A stretch of DNA of 54,278 nucleotides from Oceanospirillum beijerinckii DSM 7166. Lineage in GTDB: Bacteria; Pseudomonadota; Gammaproteobacteria; Pseudomonadales; Halomonadaceae. Positions 15,848 to 24,780 of the stretch are shown here, piece by piece. The DNA lies in contig NZ_KE383834.1 of the NCBI RefSeq assembly GCF_000422425.1, forward strand, positions 6,298 through 60,575, given 5' to 3'. The notes under the pieces are model-generated. The model saw only the letters and a program-made list of their open reading frames with translations. It had not been told where the DNA came from and made no database searches. A program made the position numbers and the translations under genes. Position 1 is the first letter of the stretch. Each line of letters opens with the position of its first letter.

Positions 15848-15893
15848 GCCCTGTTCCCCTGCACTACCCCAGGCTCTAACAGGGCATTTTTTT
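15848..15893 (+). terminator. rho-independent terminator
   Basis: GCCCTGTT pairs with AACAGGGC around a 22-base loop, then a run of seven T. It follows the membrane-protein gene by about 65 bases. Confidence 0.7.
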
Positions 15894-16002
15894 GCCTGAA
15901 ACAAATATACTGTATAAATATCCATTATATTGAAATATCATAACCGGACTACTCAAATCCGGTTAATCCCCCACACCCTAACCCATCTACTCAACTTGCC
16001 CT

Positions 16003-16035
16003 GCCACCCGCACCCTGCGGTGGCCGGGCTTTTTT
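16003..16035 (+). terminator. terminator or attenuator before the xis/int operon
   Basis: GCCACCCGC pairs with GCGGTGGC (one bulge) and is followed five bases later by six T residues. It sits 24 bases before the start codon of the next gene, so it may attenuate that operon. An AT-rich promoter-like stretch (TATAAA near 15915) precedes it. Confidence 0.5.
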
Positions 16036-16058
16036 ATGTCTTTAGAAAGGAAACCGCT

Positions 16059-16856
16059 ATGACTATCCAAGCATCCCCCGTTAACCGTGATGCCAATGGC
16101 TACTGGACACACCCAGACTATCTATACCGGGATGAATCCACCTCTGACGAAACCGTTAAACAATGGGAGCAAGACAACAAAATTACAACTACCGTCATCC
16201 ACTTTGAAGATGATGCGCCAGAAGAACTACTGGAAAGCGACAACTCTCATCATGCAATCAGGTTCTGGCAACCAGCCATGCCACCCGGCAGCTTCTTACT
16301 ATCAATACACGACACAGAAGACTGGGGGGCAGTTGCAATAATCGCCCACCCAGACGACTACATAGCCGAGCGCATCGCCACAACAACACTTAAAGAGATC
16401 AATAAGCTACCCGCCACACTGGTAAGCGCATCCCTAAGCCAAGAGAAAGATTGCTTCGCAGAGCAGTACGCAGAAGAAGAGTGCCCACACCGAGCAATGA
16501 ACCTTATGTGCTTAATAGGACTGATTAACGGCCATATGGACAAGCTTGATAAAAACCCAGGCTACATAGGAACACTCGACGACAATGAAGCCTTCGAATT
16601 CGAAGAACTGATCCAGCACCTCTGCGAAACCGACGACGGACAGCATAAACGATTCAGCCCAGATGAACTGATACTGCGCAAATACGGCGTCACAGTTGAG
16701 CAATTCCACATGATTACCAAAGACCTTTTAGCACTCACTCCGCTAATCAAAACCGCAATAGACAACCAACACTATCACGCTTTTGTCGACCACCAAGACA
16801 AAACCAGCATTATGCGACAAAGGCCAAACCAACAGATCCTGGAGAGCATCGCATGA
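16059..16856 (+). CDS. hypothetical phage protein, paralogue of next gene
   Basis: A 265-residue acidic protein from the ATG at 16059, with GAAAGGA upstream. The first 100 residues resemble the neighbouring 112-residue protein: both start MTIQ, then P-x-x-RDA-x-G-W-HPD, an EST-S-E stretch and a P-x-G-F-L segment. The remaining C-terminal domain (from about residue 105) is helical, with Cys and His but no known motif. First gene of an overlapping run that ends in xis and int. Confidence 0.55.
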   Translation: MTIQASPVNRDANGYWTHPDYLYRDESTSDETVKQWEQDNKITTTVIHFEDDAPEELLESDNSHHAIRFWQPAMPPGSFLLSIHDTEDWGAVAIIAHPDDYIAERIATTTLKEINKLPATLVSASLSQEKDCFAEQYAEEECPHRAMNLMCLIGLINGHMDKLDKNPGYIGTLDDNEAFEFEELIQHLCETDDGQHKRFSPDELILRKYGVTVEQFHMITKDLLALTPLIKTAIDNQHYHAFVDHQDKTSIMRQRPNQQILESIA

Positions 16857-17191
16857 CGATACAACCCTATCCCATTACCCGTGATGCCGACGGCAACTGG
16901 CAACATCCAGACTTACCGGACTGGTCAGAGAGCACACCCAGCACCGAGATGGATTACTGGGCGAAGCAACAAGGTTTGCACACCAAGGTTCTGCACATTG
17001 GTCAGCGTATCGATCCTGATGTGGTGGATCGTTGGCTGGCTGGTGAGACAGGTCACTCTGATGACTGGCCTGAGGACTATCAGCAAAAGGGCTATTTCGT
17101 GCTGGCGGTCAGCCAAAGCGAGGAAGATATTTTTGTCTGGTTAGCCAGACCACAGGGAGGAATACACCATGAAGTTCACACCGCAGCTTGA
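16853..17191 (+). CDS. hypothetical phage protein, short paralogue
   Basis: A 112-residue acidic protein that overlaps the previous gene by four bases (ATGA). It corresponds to the N-terminal domain of that protein, which suggests a duplication. Contains PDLPDWSESTPSTEMDYW and WLAGETGHSDDWPEDY. Function unknown. Confidence 0.55.
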   Translation: MTIQPYPITRDADGNWQHPDLPDWSESTPSTEMDYWAKQQGLHTKVLHIGQRIDPDVVDRWLAGETGHSDDWPEDYQQKGYFVLAVSQSEEDIFVWLARPQGGIHHEVHTAA

Positions 17192-17351
17192 TGCCAACGG
17201 CCAGGTTTACTGGCTGGTAGAGATCCGGGTTAGGGGCCGTATGCTGATGGCTGAGGGTAATACCTTCAGTGAGGCGGTCAGTAATGCCATTGATCTACTG
17301 TGCGACGCTAACAACCTCACCTTACCCCATGTAGGAGTCAGCCATGTTTAA
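17169..17351 (+). CDS. hypothetical small phage protein
   Basis: A 60-residue protein with GGGAGGA before the ATG and a 23-base overlap with the preceding gene. The pattern YWLVEIRVRGRMLMAEGNTF looks like a beta-hairpin followed by a helix. No family recognised. Confidence 0.55.
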   Translation: MKFTPQLDANGQVYWLVEIRVRGRMLMAEGNTFSEAVSNAIDLLCDANNLTLPHVGVSHV

Positions 17352-17580
17352 GATGCCAGACGATCAATATATCCGCTCCAAACACAAACCCCGTCACTAC
17401 GCCGCTACTGAGCAACAACTGGAGCAACACCATATCGAAGTGGGTAAGGCGACCATCAAAGCCAAGCGCGACCCAAACAACCATGTGTACTGGGTGTTAC
17501 CGGGCAGCCGTACCACTTACCACAAACCCACGGCATTAGCGGTGGCCAAGAACACCAACAAGTTAATCGGAGGGCACTGA
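17344..17580 (+). CDS. hypothetical small phage protein
   Basis: A 78-residue basic protein with TAGGAG upstream, overlapping the preceding gene by eight bases. It is rich in Lys, His and Arg, so nucleic-acid contact is conceivable. No motif recognised. The stop codon overlaps the next start (TGATG). Confidence 0.55.
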   Translation: MFKMPDDQYIRSKHKPRHYAATEQQLEQHHIEVGKATIKAKRDPNNHVYWVLPGSRTTYHKPTALAVAKNTNKLIGGH

Positions 17581-17873
17581 TGGCAACCCTATCTGTTGAA
17601 GAGGCCGCTAAGAAGCTGAGCTTCCCCGGTGGCCGCAACGCTTTGTATCAGTTTCTGCGGGATCACGCCGGATTCCAGGGCACGATCCCACCCTATCACC
17701 TGTGCCATCTGCATGGCTTTTTTGCGGTGATCGACGGCCAGTATGAACAGGGCCGCCGCACGATTTACACCCAGACCACTAAGGTCACGACTAAGGGGCT
17801 GACGTTTATTGCTCAGCTGATGAGTGAGCACTTGGAGAGAAGTGACCACAACCTTTCAGGAGAATCATCATGA
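17580..17873 (+). CDS. KilAC-like (antirepressor C-terminal domain) protein
   Basis: A 97-residue protein that resembles the C-terminal KilAC/ANT domain of phage antirepressors. It begins with a SVEEAAKKLSF...NALYQFLRDHAGF helix-turn-helix-like part and ends with TTKVTTKGLTFIAQLM, matching the family's T-x-x-V-T-x-K-G-L-x-x-I pattern. GGAGG precedes the ATG. It lies just before xis, so it may act in prophage induction or excision control; this is inferred. Confidence 0.6.
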   Translation: MATLSVEEAAKKLSFPGGRNALYQFLRDHAGFQGTIPPYHLCHLHGFFAVIDGQYEQGRRTIYTQTTKVTTKGLTFIAQLMSEHLERSDHNLSGESS

Positions 17874-18076
17874 TGAAAACCAACAAGCTAATGTCTATCG
17901 AAGAATGGCGTAAACGCCGCTTTCTTGGTGAAGCCCCTGCACCGGTCACCGTCCGTAAATGGTGCGCCAATGGGGAGATACCCGCCAAAAAGATTGGTGG
18001 TAACTGGTATATCGACGTTGATGCAGAGGCCAACGTCACAGGAAAACCTTTAGTTGATATGGTATTAAACGGGTGA
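17870..18076 (+). CDS. xis: excisionase (Xis-like)
   Basis: A 68-residue protein with the winged-helix excisionase core: MSIEEWRKRRF near the start, then TVRKWCANGEIPAKKIGGNW and YIDVDAEA. Such proteins bend DNA at attR/attL and steer the integrase to excision. It overlaps the KilAC-like gene by four bases and ends four bases before the integrase gene. Confidence 0.8.
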   Translation: MMKTNKLMSIEEWRKRRFLGEAPAPVTVRKWCANGEIPAKKIGGNWYIDVDAEANVTGKPLVDMVLNG

Positions 18077-18080
18077 CGAT

Positions 18081-19202
18081 ATGGCAGCAAGGCCCCGCAA
18101 GAGAAAGCATAAAGGACTGGTCACTAACCTTTACTTGAGAAAAGGCATTTACTACTACCGCCGCCCGGATAATGGCAAAGAGTTTTCTATGGGCCGCAAC
18201 CTGAAAATGGCAAAAGAGGCGGCAATTGAACTCAACAACCGCCTGATGCCTTCGGCTGATCTGGTTGCCACTGTGATGGGCCTTGCTGATATCTCTATCA
18301 ATGACGCTTGCGATGAATTCCAGCAGGTGCGCATTGATGACGATCCCCGCCTGGCACCATCCACTAAAAAGGAGAAAACCTACCGACTCAACCGCATCAG
18401 AAAAGACCTGGGTCATTATGATATTACCAAGTTCACCACCGCTGACGTGGCAAACTGGCTGGAGAATATCAAAGGCGATGCCTACCGCCAGCACAGAACC
18501 ACGCTGTCACAGGTTATGGACTTTGCTCAAACCAGGGGCTGGATTCATAAAAATGTGGTCAGCCCTACCCTTTCTCACGATGTTCATTATAAAAAAGTGC
18601 GTAAGCGCCTAACGGTTGAACAATACCAGGCTGTAAGAGGGTTTGCGGAACCCTGGCTGCAGGTAGCAATGGATCTGGCCTTGCTCACCTGCCAGGGCAG
18701 AACGGAAATCGTGAATATGGCCTTTGATCATATCGAAGATGATACCCTTTATGTCGTTCGCCAGAAAACCTACCGCAAAACCGAAACAGCCTATATCGCC
18801 ATTAGCATCACCCCCACTCTGGCTAAGGTAATTGAGCGTAGCCGACAACTACCACCCGCATCACCACTCATGGTGCATCGTCGCCCGGAACGTATGCAGA
18901 AAAGTACCCGCCACGGTAACTGGTCAGTAACCGCCAGCTATCTCTCTAAGGCCTTCCAAAAGGCACGGGATCAGGTCAGCAGTATCGCCAGAATGCCAGA
19001 AGAGGAACGACCCACTTTCCATGAGATCCGCGCCCTTGGCGCACACCTAATGGAAAAAGCCGGGGTTAAAAAAGCAGAAGTACAGGCCCTACTCGGCCAC
19101 GCCGATGAAAGTATGACCGAGGTCTATTTAGCAGGGCATGATCAGAAATGGATCTCAGCCGTGGCAGGGGATTTTGAGGTGGGTGGCATCAATAAATATT
19201 GA
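18081..19202 (+). CDS. int: tyrosine site-specific integrase
   Basis: A 373-residue lambda-type integrase. It has an N-terminal arm-binding domain (GIYYYRRPDNGKEFSMGRN, residues 22-40), a core-binding SAM-like domain (about 70-165) and a C-terminal catalytic domain with Arg207 (CQGRTEI), a His-x-x-Arg box at 314-317 (HEIR), His340 (LLGHADESM) and nucleophile Tyr349. It faces the tRNA-Val remnant at 19944, so it most likely recombines inside the tRNA-Val(GAC) gene. Confidence 0.95.
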   Translation: MAARPRKRKHKGLVTNLYLRKGIYYYRRPDNGKEFSMGRNLKMAKEAAIELNNRLMPSADLVATVMGLADISINDACDEFQQVRIDDDPRLAPSTKKEKTYRLNRIRKDLGHYDITKFTTADVANWLENIKGDAYRQHRTTLSQVMDFAQTRGWIHKNVVSPTLSHDVHYKKVRKRLTVEQYQAVRGFAEPWLQVAMDLALLTCQGRTEIVNMAFDHIEDDTLYVVRQKTYRKTETAYIAISITPTLAKVIERSRQLPPASPLMVHRRPERMQKSTRHGNWSVTASYLSKAFQKARDQVSSIARMPEEERPTFHEIRALGAHLMEKAGVKKAEVQALLGHADESMTEVYLAGHDQKWISAVAGDFEVGGINKY

Positions 19203-19214
19203 TGCTATTACCCC

Positions 19215-19562
19215 TTATGCACTCAACAGCCAAAGATTAAATAGCATCAACCCAATAGCAATATAAAAGAGAGAATCTCCCTCAATTATGCGACGCACGA
19301 CATACCGCCAGGGCTGCTTAATCTCTAAAGCTGAACGCTCATTTTGAGCTTCTAATAACAGGGTTTCTGCGACCAGAACATTCCGGCTCAACTCACTATG
19401 CCGCTTTTGCAAATCTGCCGCTTGCACAGTGTAATCCTCATTGCTCAGCTGTTCATTCGCTAGCTGTTTCTCAAGCTCAAGCTGCTCTAACTCAGCCTTA
19501 TTTACAGCGAGCTTTTGATTCAGTACATCGAGTTTTAAAGCTGAGATTTTACGGCTAAACAT
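19215..19562 (-). CDS. coiled-coil membrane-anchored protein, unknown
   Basis: A 115-residue protein. Residues 8-85 are a long heptad-rich coiled coil (LEQLELEKQLANEQL and similar); the last 20 residues are a transmembrane anchor (FYIAIGLMLFNLWLLSA). It lies between int and the attachment site and converges on int. Position suggests a lysogenic-conversion gene. AGGAGGA precedes the ATG. No family recognised. Confidence 0.6.
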   Translation of the reverse strand: MFSRKISALKLDVLNQKLAVNKAELEQLELEKQLANEQLSNEDYTVQAADLQKRHSELSRNVLVAETLLLEAQNERSALEIKQPWRYVVRRIIEGDSLFYIAIGLMLFNLWLLSA

Positions 19563-19943
19563 TTCTTATCCTCCTTGGTTTATACAGATAGCTTTGCATG
19601 TCTTTTTCCAATCTGAGATTTACCTCTTCCGCATTCTTAGCTCACTGTCTCTTTACTCCATGAGTTAGCAATAATACCTATCCATACCGCAGGAGATTAA
19701 CATCTTTTTTCATGGTCATCCTCCCAGGGAGATTCCTAATCTGAATCGTATATTTGTTAGATAGCAACAAATAAGCTTGTGAAACTATTGTGAAAGAAAC
19801 AGCAAAATCAGTGACTCAAAACCTACAACGTAACCCATTGATTTATATAGCCCCATCAACAGCCAAAACCACTGTATAAAAAACCATAAAATAGAAGTAA
19901 AAAGACATGGAAATCAGTGTAATAGAATTATAATAATTCAAAA
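19563..19943. other. attachment-site arm region
   Basis: A gene-free AT-rich stretch between the last prophage gene and the tRNA remnant. It contains an 8-bp inverted repeat, TATTTGTT (19751-19758) and AACAAATA (19766-19773), and would hold the integrase arm and Xis sites. Exact sites cannot be assigned. Confidence 0.4.
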
Positions 19944-19988
19944 TTGACATGGTGGGGGTCGTTGGTTCGAATCCGATCACGTCTACCA
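19944..19988 (+). other. prophage attachment site: 3' half of tRNA-Val(GAC)
   Basis: The 45 bases run from the anticodon loop (TTGACAT, anticodon GAC) through a variable loop, a T-arm (GGTTCGAATCC) and an acceptor strand CACGTCT with A-CCA. Upstream sequence has no D-arm or 5' acceptor, so only the 3' half is present. This is what integration into a tRNA gene leaves at the far end. It is not a working tRNA. Confidence 0.85.
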
Positions 19989-19993
19989 AATTT

Positions 19994-20030
19994 AAAAGCC
20001 CGTAACTCACTGAGTTACGGGCTTTTTTGT
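19994..20030 (+). terminator. terminator of the original tRNA-Val transcript
   Basis: AAAAGCCCGTAACT pairs with AGTTACGGGCTTTT around CACTG, with a T-run. It now lies behind the truncated tRNA remnant. Confidence 0.8.
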
Positions 20031-20172
20031 TATACACCGAAAATATCCTGATTCACCACTTCTGCTATAGACTGGGGATCAAATGGTGTGGAATAAAACT
20101 CGAAAAGACTTAAGCAATGAGAGAGCAAATACTCCCTCTCATTAAACAAGTTTAAAGCCAATGATTGATGAG

Positions 20173-21861
20173 TTACATATTCGGATAGTTAGGCCCACCG
20201 GCACCTTCCGGTGTTACCCAGGTGATATTCTGGGATGGGTCTTTGATATCACAGGTTTTGCAATGCACACAGTTCTGTGAATTGATCTGAAAACGATCCA
20301 GACCGCTTGCCTCTTCCTTCACGACTTCGTAAACACCTGCTGGGCAGAAGCGCTGTGCCGGTTCAGCCCATTTTGGCAAGTTCACCCGTAGCGGCACGGT
20401 GTCATCAACTAGCTTCAGGTGACAGGGCTGGTCTTCTTCATGGTTAGTATTGGAGAGAAAGACCGAAGAGAGTTTATCAAAACTGATCACACCATCCGGT
20501 TTAGGATAGTGAATAACCGCTGAGTCATTAGCCAGTTTTAGCTGAGCGAAATCCGCTTGATCGTCATGCAGTGTCAGTGGGATATTAAACAGGTTCTGAT
20601 CGATAAAGTTAAACGCGCCCCCCAACATAGCACCAAACTTATGCATCGCCGGGCCAAAGTTGCGGCTGTGATACAACTCATCAAAGACCCAAGAGTTTTT
20701 CCAGCGCTCTGTAAACTCAACCAGATCCTTACCACCCTCACCATCGGAATGCGCTTTATCACCTTTCAGGGCAGCAAAAATTGTTTCCGCCGCGATCATA
20801 CCGGTCTTCATTGCCGTATGAGTGCCCTTGATCTTGGCAAAATTCAGTGTACCAGCATCACAGCCCACCAAAATGCCACCGGGGAAGGTCATCTTCGGCA
20901 AGCAGTTGAAGCCGCCTTTGGTAATCGCACGGGCACCGTAAGAGACCCGTTTACCCCCTTCCAGGTACTGCTTCAGCTCTGGATGATGCTTCATCCGCTG
21001 AAATTCATCAAACGGGCTCAGATACGGATTGTCGTAGTTCAGATCGGTAATCAGCCCCACCACCACCTGACAGTTTTCAGCGTGATACAGGAAGAAGCCG
21101 CCACTGGCACCGTTATCGCTCAATGGCCAACCCGAGCCATGTACGACAAGACCCGGTTTATGTTGATCAGCAGGAATATCCCATAGTTCCTTAATACCGA
21201 TACCATAGTGCTGAGGATCTTTGCCTTCATCCAGGCTGAACTGATGAATCAACTGTTTGCCTAAATGACCACGACTGCCTTCCGAGAAGATGGTGTACTT
21301 CGCACGCAGTTCCATACCCGGCATAAACATGCCCGGCTTCTCACTGCCATCTTCTGCAACGCCCATATCACCGGTGATGACACCTTTAACTACGCCCTCT
21401 TCAATCAAGAGTTCGGCTGCGGCAAAGCCAGGGAAAATTTCGACCCCCAACGCCTCTGCCTGCTCCGCCAACCAGCGACAAACATTGCCCAATGAGACAA
21501 TATAATTACTCTCCCCATTAGCAAAGTGATTGTGCATAGATTTGGGCACAATGGCATTAGGGAAGGTTTTGCTAGCGGTATCACTTTTCAGCATCACGAT
21601 CTGATCTTCGGTCACCGCAGTCGTCAAGGGTGCACCTTTTTCCTTCCAATCGGGGATCAGTTCATTCAGTGCCGTAGGTTCAATCACCGCACCAGAGAGA
21701 ATATGGGCTCCAGCCTCAGAGCCTTTCTCAACCACACATACCGTCAGTTCCTGACCGGTTTCATTGGCTTGTTGCATCAGACTAATGGCAGCAGACAGGC
21801 CCGAAGGACCCGCCCCAACAATAACGACATCAAATTCCATCGCATCACGCATGATCAGCAC
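20173..21861 (-). CDS. electron-transfer flavoprotein:ubiquinone oxidoreductase
   Basis: A protein of up to 562 residues (GTG at 21861, or ATG at 21852 or 21840). It has the N-terminal FAD-binding [13 protein letters not shown] and a C-terminal 4Fe-4S cluster region with CPAGVYEV and [17 protein letters not shown]. It takes electrons from acyl-CoA dehydrogenases via ETF and passes them to ubiquinone at the inner membrane. Being at the end of an operon with thiolase, MaoC and SDR genes, and near six acyl-CoA dehydrogenases, it is probably a pathway-dedicated copy. No etfAB genes are in the window. Confidence 0.93.
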   Translation of the reverse strand: MLIMRDAMEFDVVIVGAGPSGLSAAISLMQQANETGQELTVCVVEKGSEAGAHILSGAVIEPTALNELIPDWKEKGAPLTTAVTEDQIVMLKSDTASKTFPNAIVPKSMHNHFANGESNYIVSLGNVCRWLAEQAEALGVEIFPGFAAAELLIEEGVVKGVITGDMGVAEDGSEKPGMFMPGMELRAKYTIFSEGSRGHLGKQLIHQFSLDEGKDPQHYGIGIKELWDIPADQHKPGLVVHGSGWPLSDNGASGGFFLYHAENCQVVVGLITDLNYDNPYLSPFDEFQRMKHHPELKQYLEGGKRVSYGARAITKGGFNCLPKMTFPGGILVGCDAGTLNFAKIKGTHTAMKTGMIAAETIFAALKGDKAHSDGEGGKDLVEFTERWKNSWVFDELYHSRNFGPAMHKFGAMLGGAFNFIDQNLFNIPLTLHDDQADFAQLKLANDSAVIHYPKPDGVISFDKLSSVFLSNTNHEEDQPCHLKLVDDTVPLRVNLPKWAEPAQRFCPAGVYEVVKEEASGLDRFQINSQNCVHCKTCDIKDPSQNITWVTPEGAGGPNYPNM

Positions 21862-23057
21862 ACCTCAAACAAACCTGCGGCGCCCATACCGCCGCCAATG
21901 CACATGGATACCACCACATATTTGACGCCACGGCGCTTACCCTCCAGCAACGCATGGCCCACCATACGAGCACCGGACATACCAAATGAATGGCCAATGG
22001 AAATCGCACCACCATTCACATTCAGCTTATCGTTAGGGATACCCAAGGCATCACGGCAGTGCAGAACCTGACTGGCAAAAGCTTCGTTAATCTCCCACAG
22101 ACCAATATCACTCACGGTCAGGTTAAAACGCTCCAGCAGTTTAGGAATAGCGTAAACGGGACCAATACCCATCTCTTCCGGTGCGCAACCGGCAACGGCG
22201 ATACCGCGGTAGATCCCCAGCGGTTCAATCCCACGACGCTCCGCTTCATCGCGACTCATCACCAGAGTTGCAGCGGCACCATCGGAAAACTGAGAGGCGT
22301 TACCGGCGGTGACATGTTCACCCTGCTCAACCCACTGACCATCTTTCCAGACCGGCTTTAAGCCCGCTAGGCTTTCCAGTGTGGTTTGCGGACGGTTACA
22401 CTCGTCTTTATCGGCCACAACCGCTTTATGACCGGCAGGTTTACGCTCTTCATCAAATACCAGCTGCTGAGCCGTTAATGGCACGATCTCATCATCAAAC
22501 AGCCCTGCTTCCTGAGCCGCGGCAGTACGCTGCTGACTTTGTAGCGAGTACTCATCCTGATCGGCACGGCTGATACCATAGCGATTAGCGACAATTTCGG
22601 CAGTTTCGATCATTGGAATATACGCGGAAGGGGCGATCTCTTTTACCGCTTCGGACTGGGCACGGTAAGTGTTTTTATGTTTGGTTTGAGTCAGCGATAA
22701 CGACTCCACGCCACCTGCCACGGCTATCTTCATCTCACCGGCGATAATATTTTTTGCCGCAACGCCAATGGTCATCAGGCCAGAAGCGCACATACGATCC
22801 AGCGCCATACCCGGCACCGTATCCGGCAGACCCGCAGTATAGGCGCACAAACGACCAATATTATAGGCTTGAGTACCCTGTTGAACCGCGGCACCCATAA
22901 TCACATCTTCAACCGCTTCCGGCTCAATACCGGCACGTTCAACCACCGCACGCACCACATGGCCACCCAGCACCGGCGCTTCGGTATCGTTAAAAGAACC
23001 ACGGAAAGATTTAGTCAGCGCAGTACGCGCGGTAGAGACAATTACAGCTTCAGTCAT
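21855..23057 (-). CDS. thiolase (acetyl-CoA acyltransferase), FadA5/FadA6-like
   Basis: A 400-residue thiolase with nucleophile Cys90 (DRMCASGL), the NEAFA segment and the C-terminal CIGGGMG loop. The usual GHPxGxSG motif reads GHSFGMSG, with Ser for Pro. It cleaves a 3-ketoacyl-CoA with CoA. Neighbours (SDR, MaoC hydratase, ETF-QO) suggest a dedicated beta-oxidation set; in steroid degraders a thiolase of this kind removes acetyl-CoA from the side chain or the C/D-ring product. Overlaps the ETF-QO gene by seven bases. Confidence 0.85.
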   Translation of the reverse strand: MTEAVIVSTARTALTKSFRGSFNDTEAPVLGGHVVRAVVERAGIEPEAVEDVIMGAAVQQGTQAYNIGRLCAYTAGLPDTVPGMALDRMCASGLMTIGVAAKNIIAGEMKIAVAGGVESLSLTQTKHKNTYRAQSEAVKEIAPSAYIPMIETAEIVANRYGISRADQDEYSLQSQQRTAAAQEAGLFDDEIVPLTAQQLVFDEERKPAGHKAVVADKDECNRPQTTLESLAGLKPVWKDGQWVEQGEHVTAGNASQFSDGAAATLVMSRDEAERRGIEPLGIYRGIAVAGCAPEEMGIGPVYAIPKLLERFNLTVSDIGLWEINEAFASQVLHCRDALGIPNDKLNVNGGAISIGHSFGMSGARMVGHALLEGKRRGVKYVVVSMCIGGGMGAAGLFEVC

Positions 23058-23071
23058 TTAACGAATCCTCA

Positions 23072-23587
23072 TTACGCATTAAAGGTATAACGGCTGATGG
23101 TATCGATCACACAGCCCGGGCGATCACTGCCCTCAATTTCAACGGTGACACGAATAGTGGCCTGTACGGCTTGTTTGATCTGTTCCACCTGCACCACTTC
23201 ACCCCGACCACGAATACGACTGCCCACAGGCACCGGGCCAGGAAAACGGACTTTGTCACAACCGTAGTTCACCCCCATCTGCAGGTTCTGTACCTCAATC
23301 AACTGGGGCAGAAACAGATTCACCAACGACAGGGTCAGATAACCGTGGGCGATACAGCCACCAAAAGGGCCATTAGCCGCTCGTTCGGGGTCCACATGAA
23401 TCCACTGATGATCACCGGTCGCATCAGCAAACTGATTCACTCGTTCCTGAGTAATCTCCAGCCATTCGGTTACACCCAGGTCAGTACCCGCAGCGTTTAA
23501 TAATGCTTCAGCACTGGCAAAGGTTTGATTTGCATGTTCTTTCATATCGGCTAATTTCTCTCCATTGAGCATCTCTTTTCTCGGCAT
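23072..23587 (-). CDS. MaoC-family (R)-enoyl-CoA hydratase
   Basis: A protein of up to 171 residues (a Met at residue 15 is an alternative start) with the hot-dog hydratase motif FADATGDHQWIHVDPERAA, where Asp and His are catalytic, and GGCIAHGYLTLSL forming the central helix. It hydrates an enoyl-CoA. It lies 14 bases upstream of the thiolase gene and ten bases after the SDR gene, so the three probably act in one beta-oxidation-like cycle. Confidence 0.85.
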   Translation of the reverse strand: MPRKEMLNGEKLADMKEHANQTFASAEALLNAAGTDLGVTEWLEITQERVNQFADATGDHQWIHVDPERAANGPFGGCIAHGYLTLSLVNLFLPQLIEVQNLQMGVNYGCDKVRFPGPVPVGSRIRGRGEVVQVEQIKQAVQATIRVTVEIEGSDRPGCVIDTISRYTFNA

Positions 23588-23597
23588 TAAGCATCGA

Positions 23598-24383
23598 TCA
23601 GGCGTGCTGTGAGCTCACAGAAACCACTTCACCGGCCATATAGGAGGCATAATCGCTGGCCAGGAACATCATCACATTGGCAACTTCCCACACTTCAGCC
23701 GCACGACCAAAGGCTTCGCGACTGGCCAGTTGAGCCAACAGCTCTTCACTGGAGGCTTTTTTCAGGAAATCATGCAGGGCAATAGAAGGGGATACCGCAT
23801 TGATCCGCACACCATATTCGGCGGCTTCCAAAGCAGAACAACGGGTCAACGCCATCACACCGGCCTTAGCCGCAGCATAATGAGCCTGCTCTTTTTGAGC
23901 ACGCCAGCCCAGTACAGAGGCGTTATTAACGATGACTCCACGACCACGCGTCTGCATATGAGGCAACATGGCACGAGTCATACGAAAAGTACCTGTCAGG
24001 GTGATATCCAGTACGCGATGCCATTCATCATCGGTCATATCAACCACTTTGGTCTGACCGCCTAAGCCAGCGTTATTAATCAGCACATCCACACCGCCCA
24101 GCTGTTCTTCTGCAGTAGCAATAAGTGTCTGCACTTCGTCTTCAGAAGTTACATTACACAGCTGACCGTAGACCTCACCCAGGCCGGTTTCCTGCTTGAG
24201 TGTCGCGACCGCTTCTTCCAGACGACGGGGGTGAATATCCGAGATCATCAGGGCGCGACAGCCCTCTTCCGCAGCACGACGGGCGGCAGAAAAACCAATA
24301 CCTGCACCCGCAGCCGCTGTAATCAGTACCGACTTACCTTTAAGCAGGCCATGCCCACTCACATATTCAGGAACCTGTTGCAT
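23598..24383 (-). CDS. short-chain dehydrogenase (IpdF-like)
   Basis: A 261-residue SDR from the ATG at 24383, with GAGGAG upstream. It has a glycine-rich cofactor loop (ITAAAGAGIGFSAA), NNAG, and the catalytic Ser and Tyr-x-x-x-Lys (NNASVLGW...HYAAAKAG). The sequence recalls the actinobacterial enzyme IpdF, which oxidises a hydroxyl on the steroid C/D-ring acid, but the substrate is not shown by the sequence. First gene of the leftward SDR-MaoC-thiolase-ETF-QO operon. Confidence 0.8.
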   Translation of the reverse strand: MQQVPEYVSGHGLLKGKSVLITAAAGAGIGFSAARRAAEEGCRALMISDIHPRRLEEAVATLKQETGLGEVYGQLCNVTSEDEVQTLIATAEEQLGGVDVLINNAGLGGQTKVVDMTDDEWHRVLDITLTGTFRMTRAMLPHMQTRGRGVIVNNASVLGWRAQKEQAHYAAAKAGVMALTRCSALEAAEYGVRINAVSPSIALHDFLKKASSEELLAQLASREAFGRAAEVWEVANVMMFLASDYASYMAGEVVSVSSQHA

Positions 24384-24780
24384 ATTCACTCCTCGCACCT
24401 CAACGATTCTCTGGCGGCTGCTGGACCCTAAGGATCTGAATTTTTATTCATTCACAACAGGCCGCGCTCTGGTGAGCTATTACGCCGCGACAAGTCAATT
24501 ACCTCATCGTCAATGCGGACTAGAGCTGACCCCAAGCCTAAAAATGCCGAAATACCTAAACGCCAAAAAGTACCTGGAAAAACCTGAAGACGTTAAAAAT
24601 GAGAAATCAAAGCACAAAACGGCGCAATCAAAGCGATAAGTAGTCCCAATAGACGATTACAGTCGGCGGTAAAGACCAAACAATGGGAGCAGATCAATCC
24701 TACCCGAACACCACAAAACCCGGCGTCGTGTTCACCGATGCATACACCATCCGAGCAGCGACCAGACCAGGAGATACAAG
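24384..24780. promoter_or_regulatory. divergent intergenic region
   Basis: A 397-base gene-free region between the leftward SDR operon and the rightward DUF1329 gene. It must hold both promoters. I see no clear repressor palindrome (no perfect KstR-like site), no terminator and no RNA gene. It has several GACC/CCAA-rich stretches of unclear meaning. Confidence 0.4.

Larger units (their letters stand above)
1..19988. mobile_element. lambda-like prophage (left end outside window)
   Basis: The gene order follows lambda: int and xis beside the attachment site, an early rightward arm, cI/cro, CII-like, initiator (O-like), P-like, Q-like, lysis, cos region, terminase, gpW, portal. The right boundary is a tRNA-Val(GAC) 3' fragment at 19944-19988, so the intact tRNA and left attachment site should lie left of position 1. 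No protease, capsid or tail genes are visible; a terminator follows the portal gene directly. Whether those genes are deleted or lie further left cannot be decided from this window. Confidence 0.85.

Noticed and set aside
15905-15925. SOS (LexA) box near ACTGTATAAATATCCAT
   Set aside because: Only the left half fits CTGT-N8-ACAG; the right half does not.
19843-20037. Minus-strand open frame containing VIGFEPTTPTM
   Set aside because: This peptide is the known antisense reading of tRNA genes; here it is the antisense of the tRNA-Val remnant.
20116-20143. Hairpin AATGAGAG/CTCTCATT as terminator of ETF-QO
   Set aside because: No T-run on the minus strand after the stem.
24384-24780. KstR/KstR2-like operator for steroid regulation
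   Set aside because: No sufficiently perfect palindrome found by eye; would need a motif scan.
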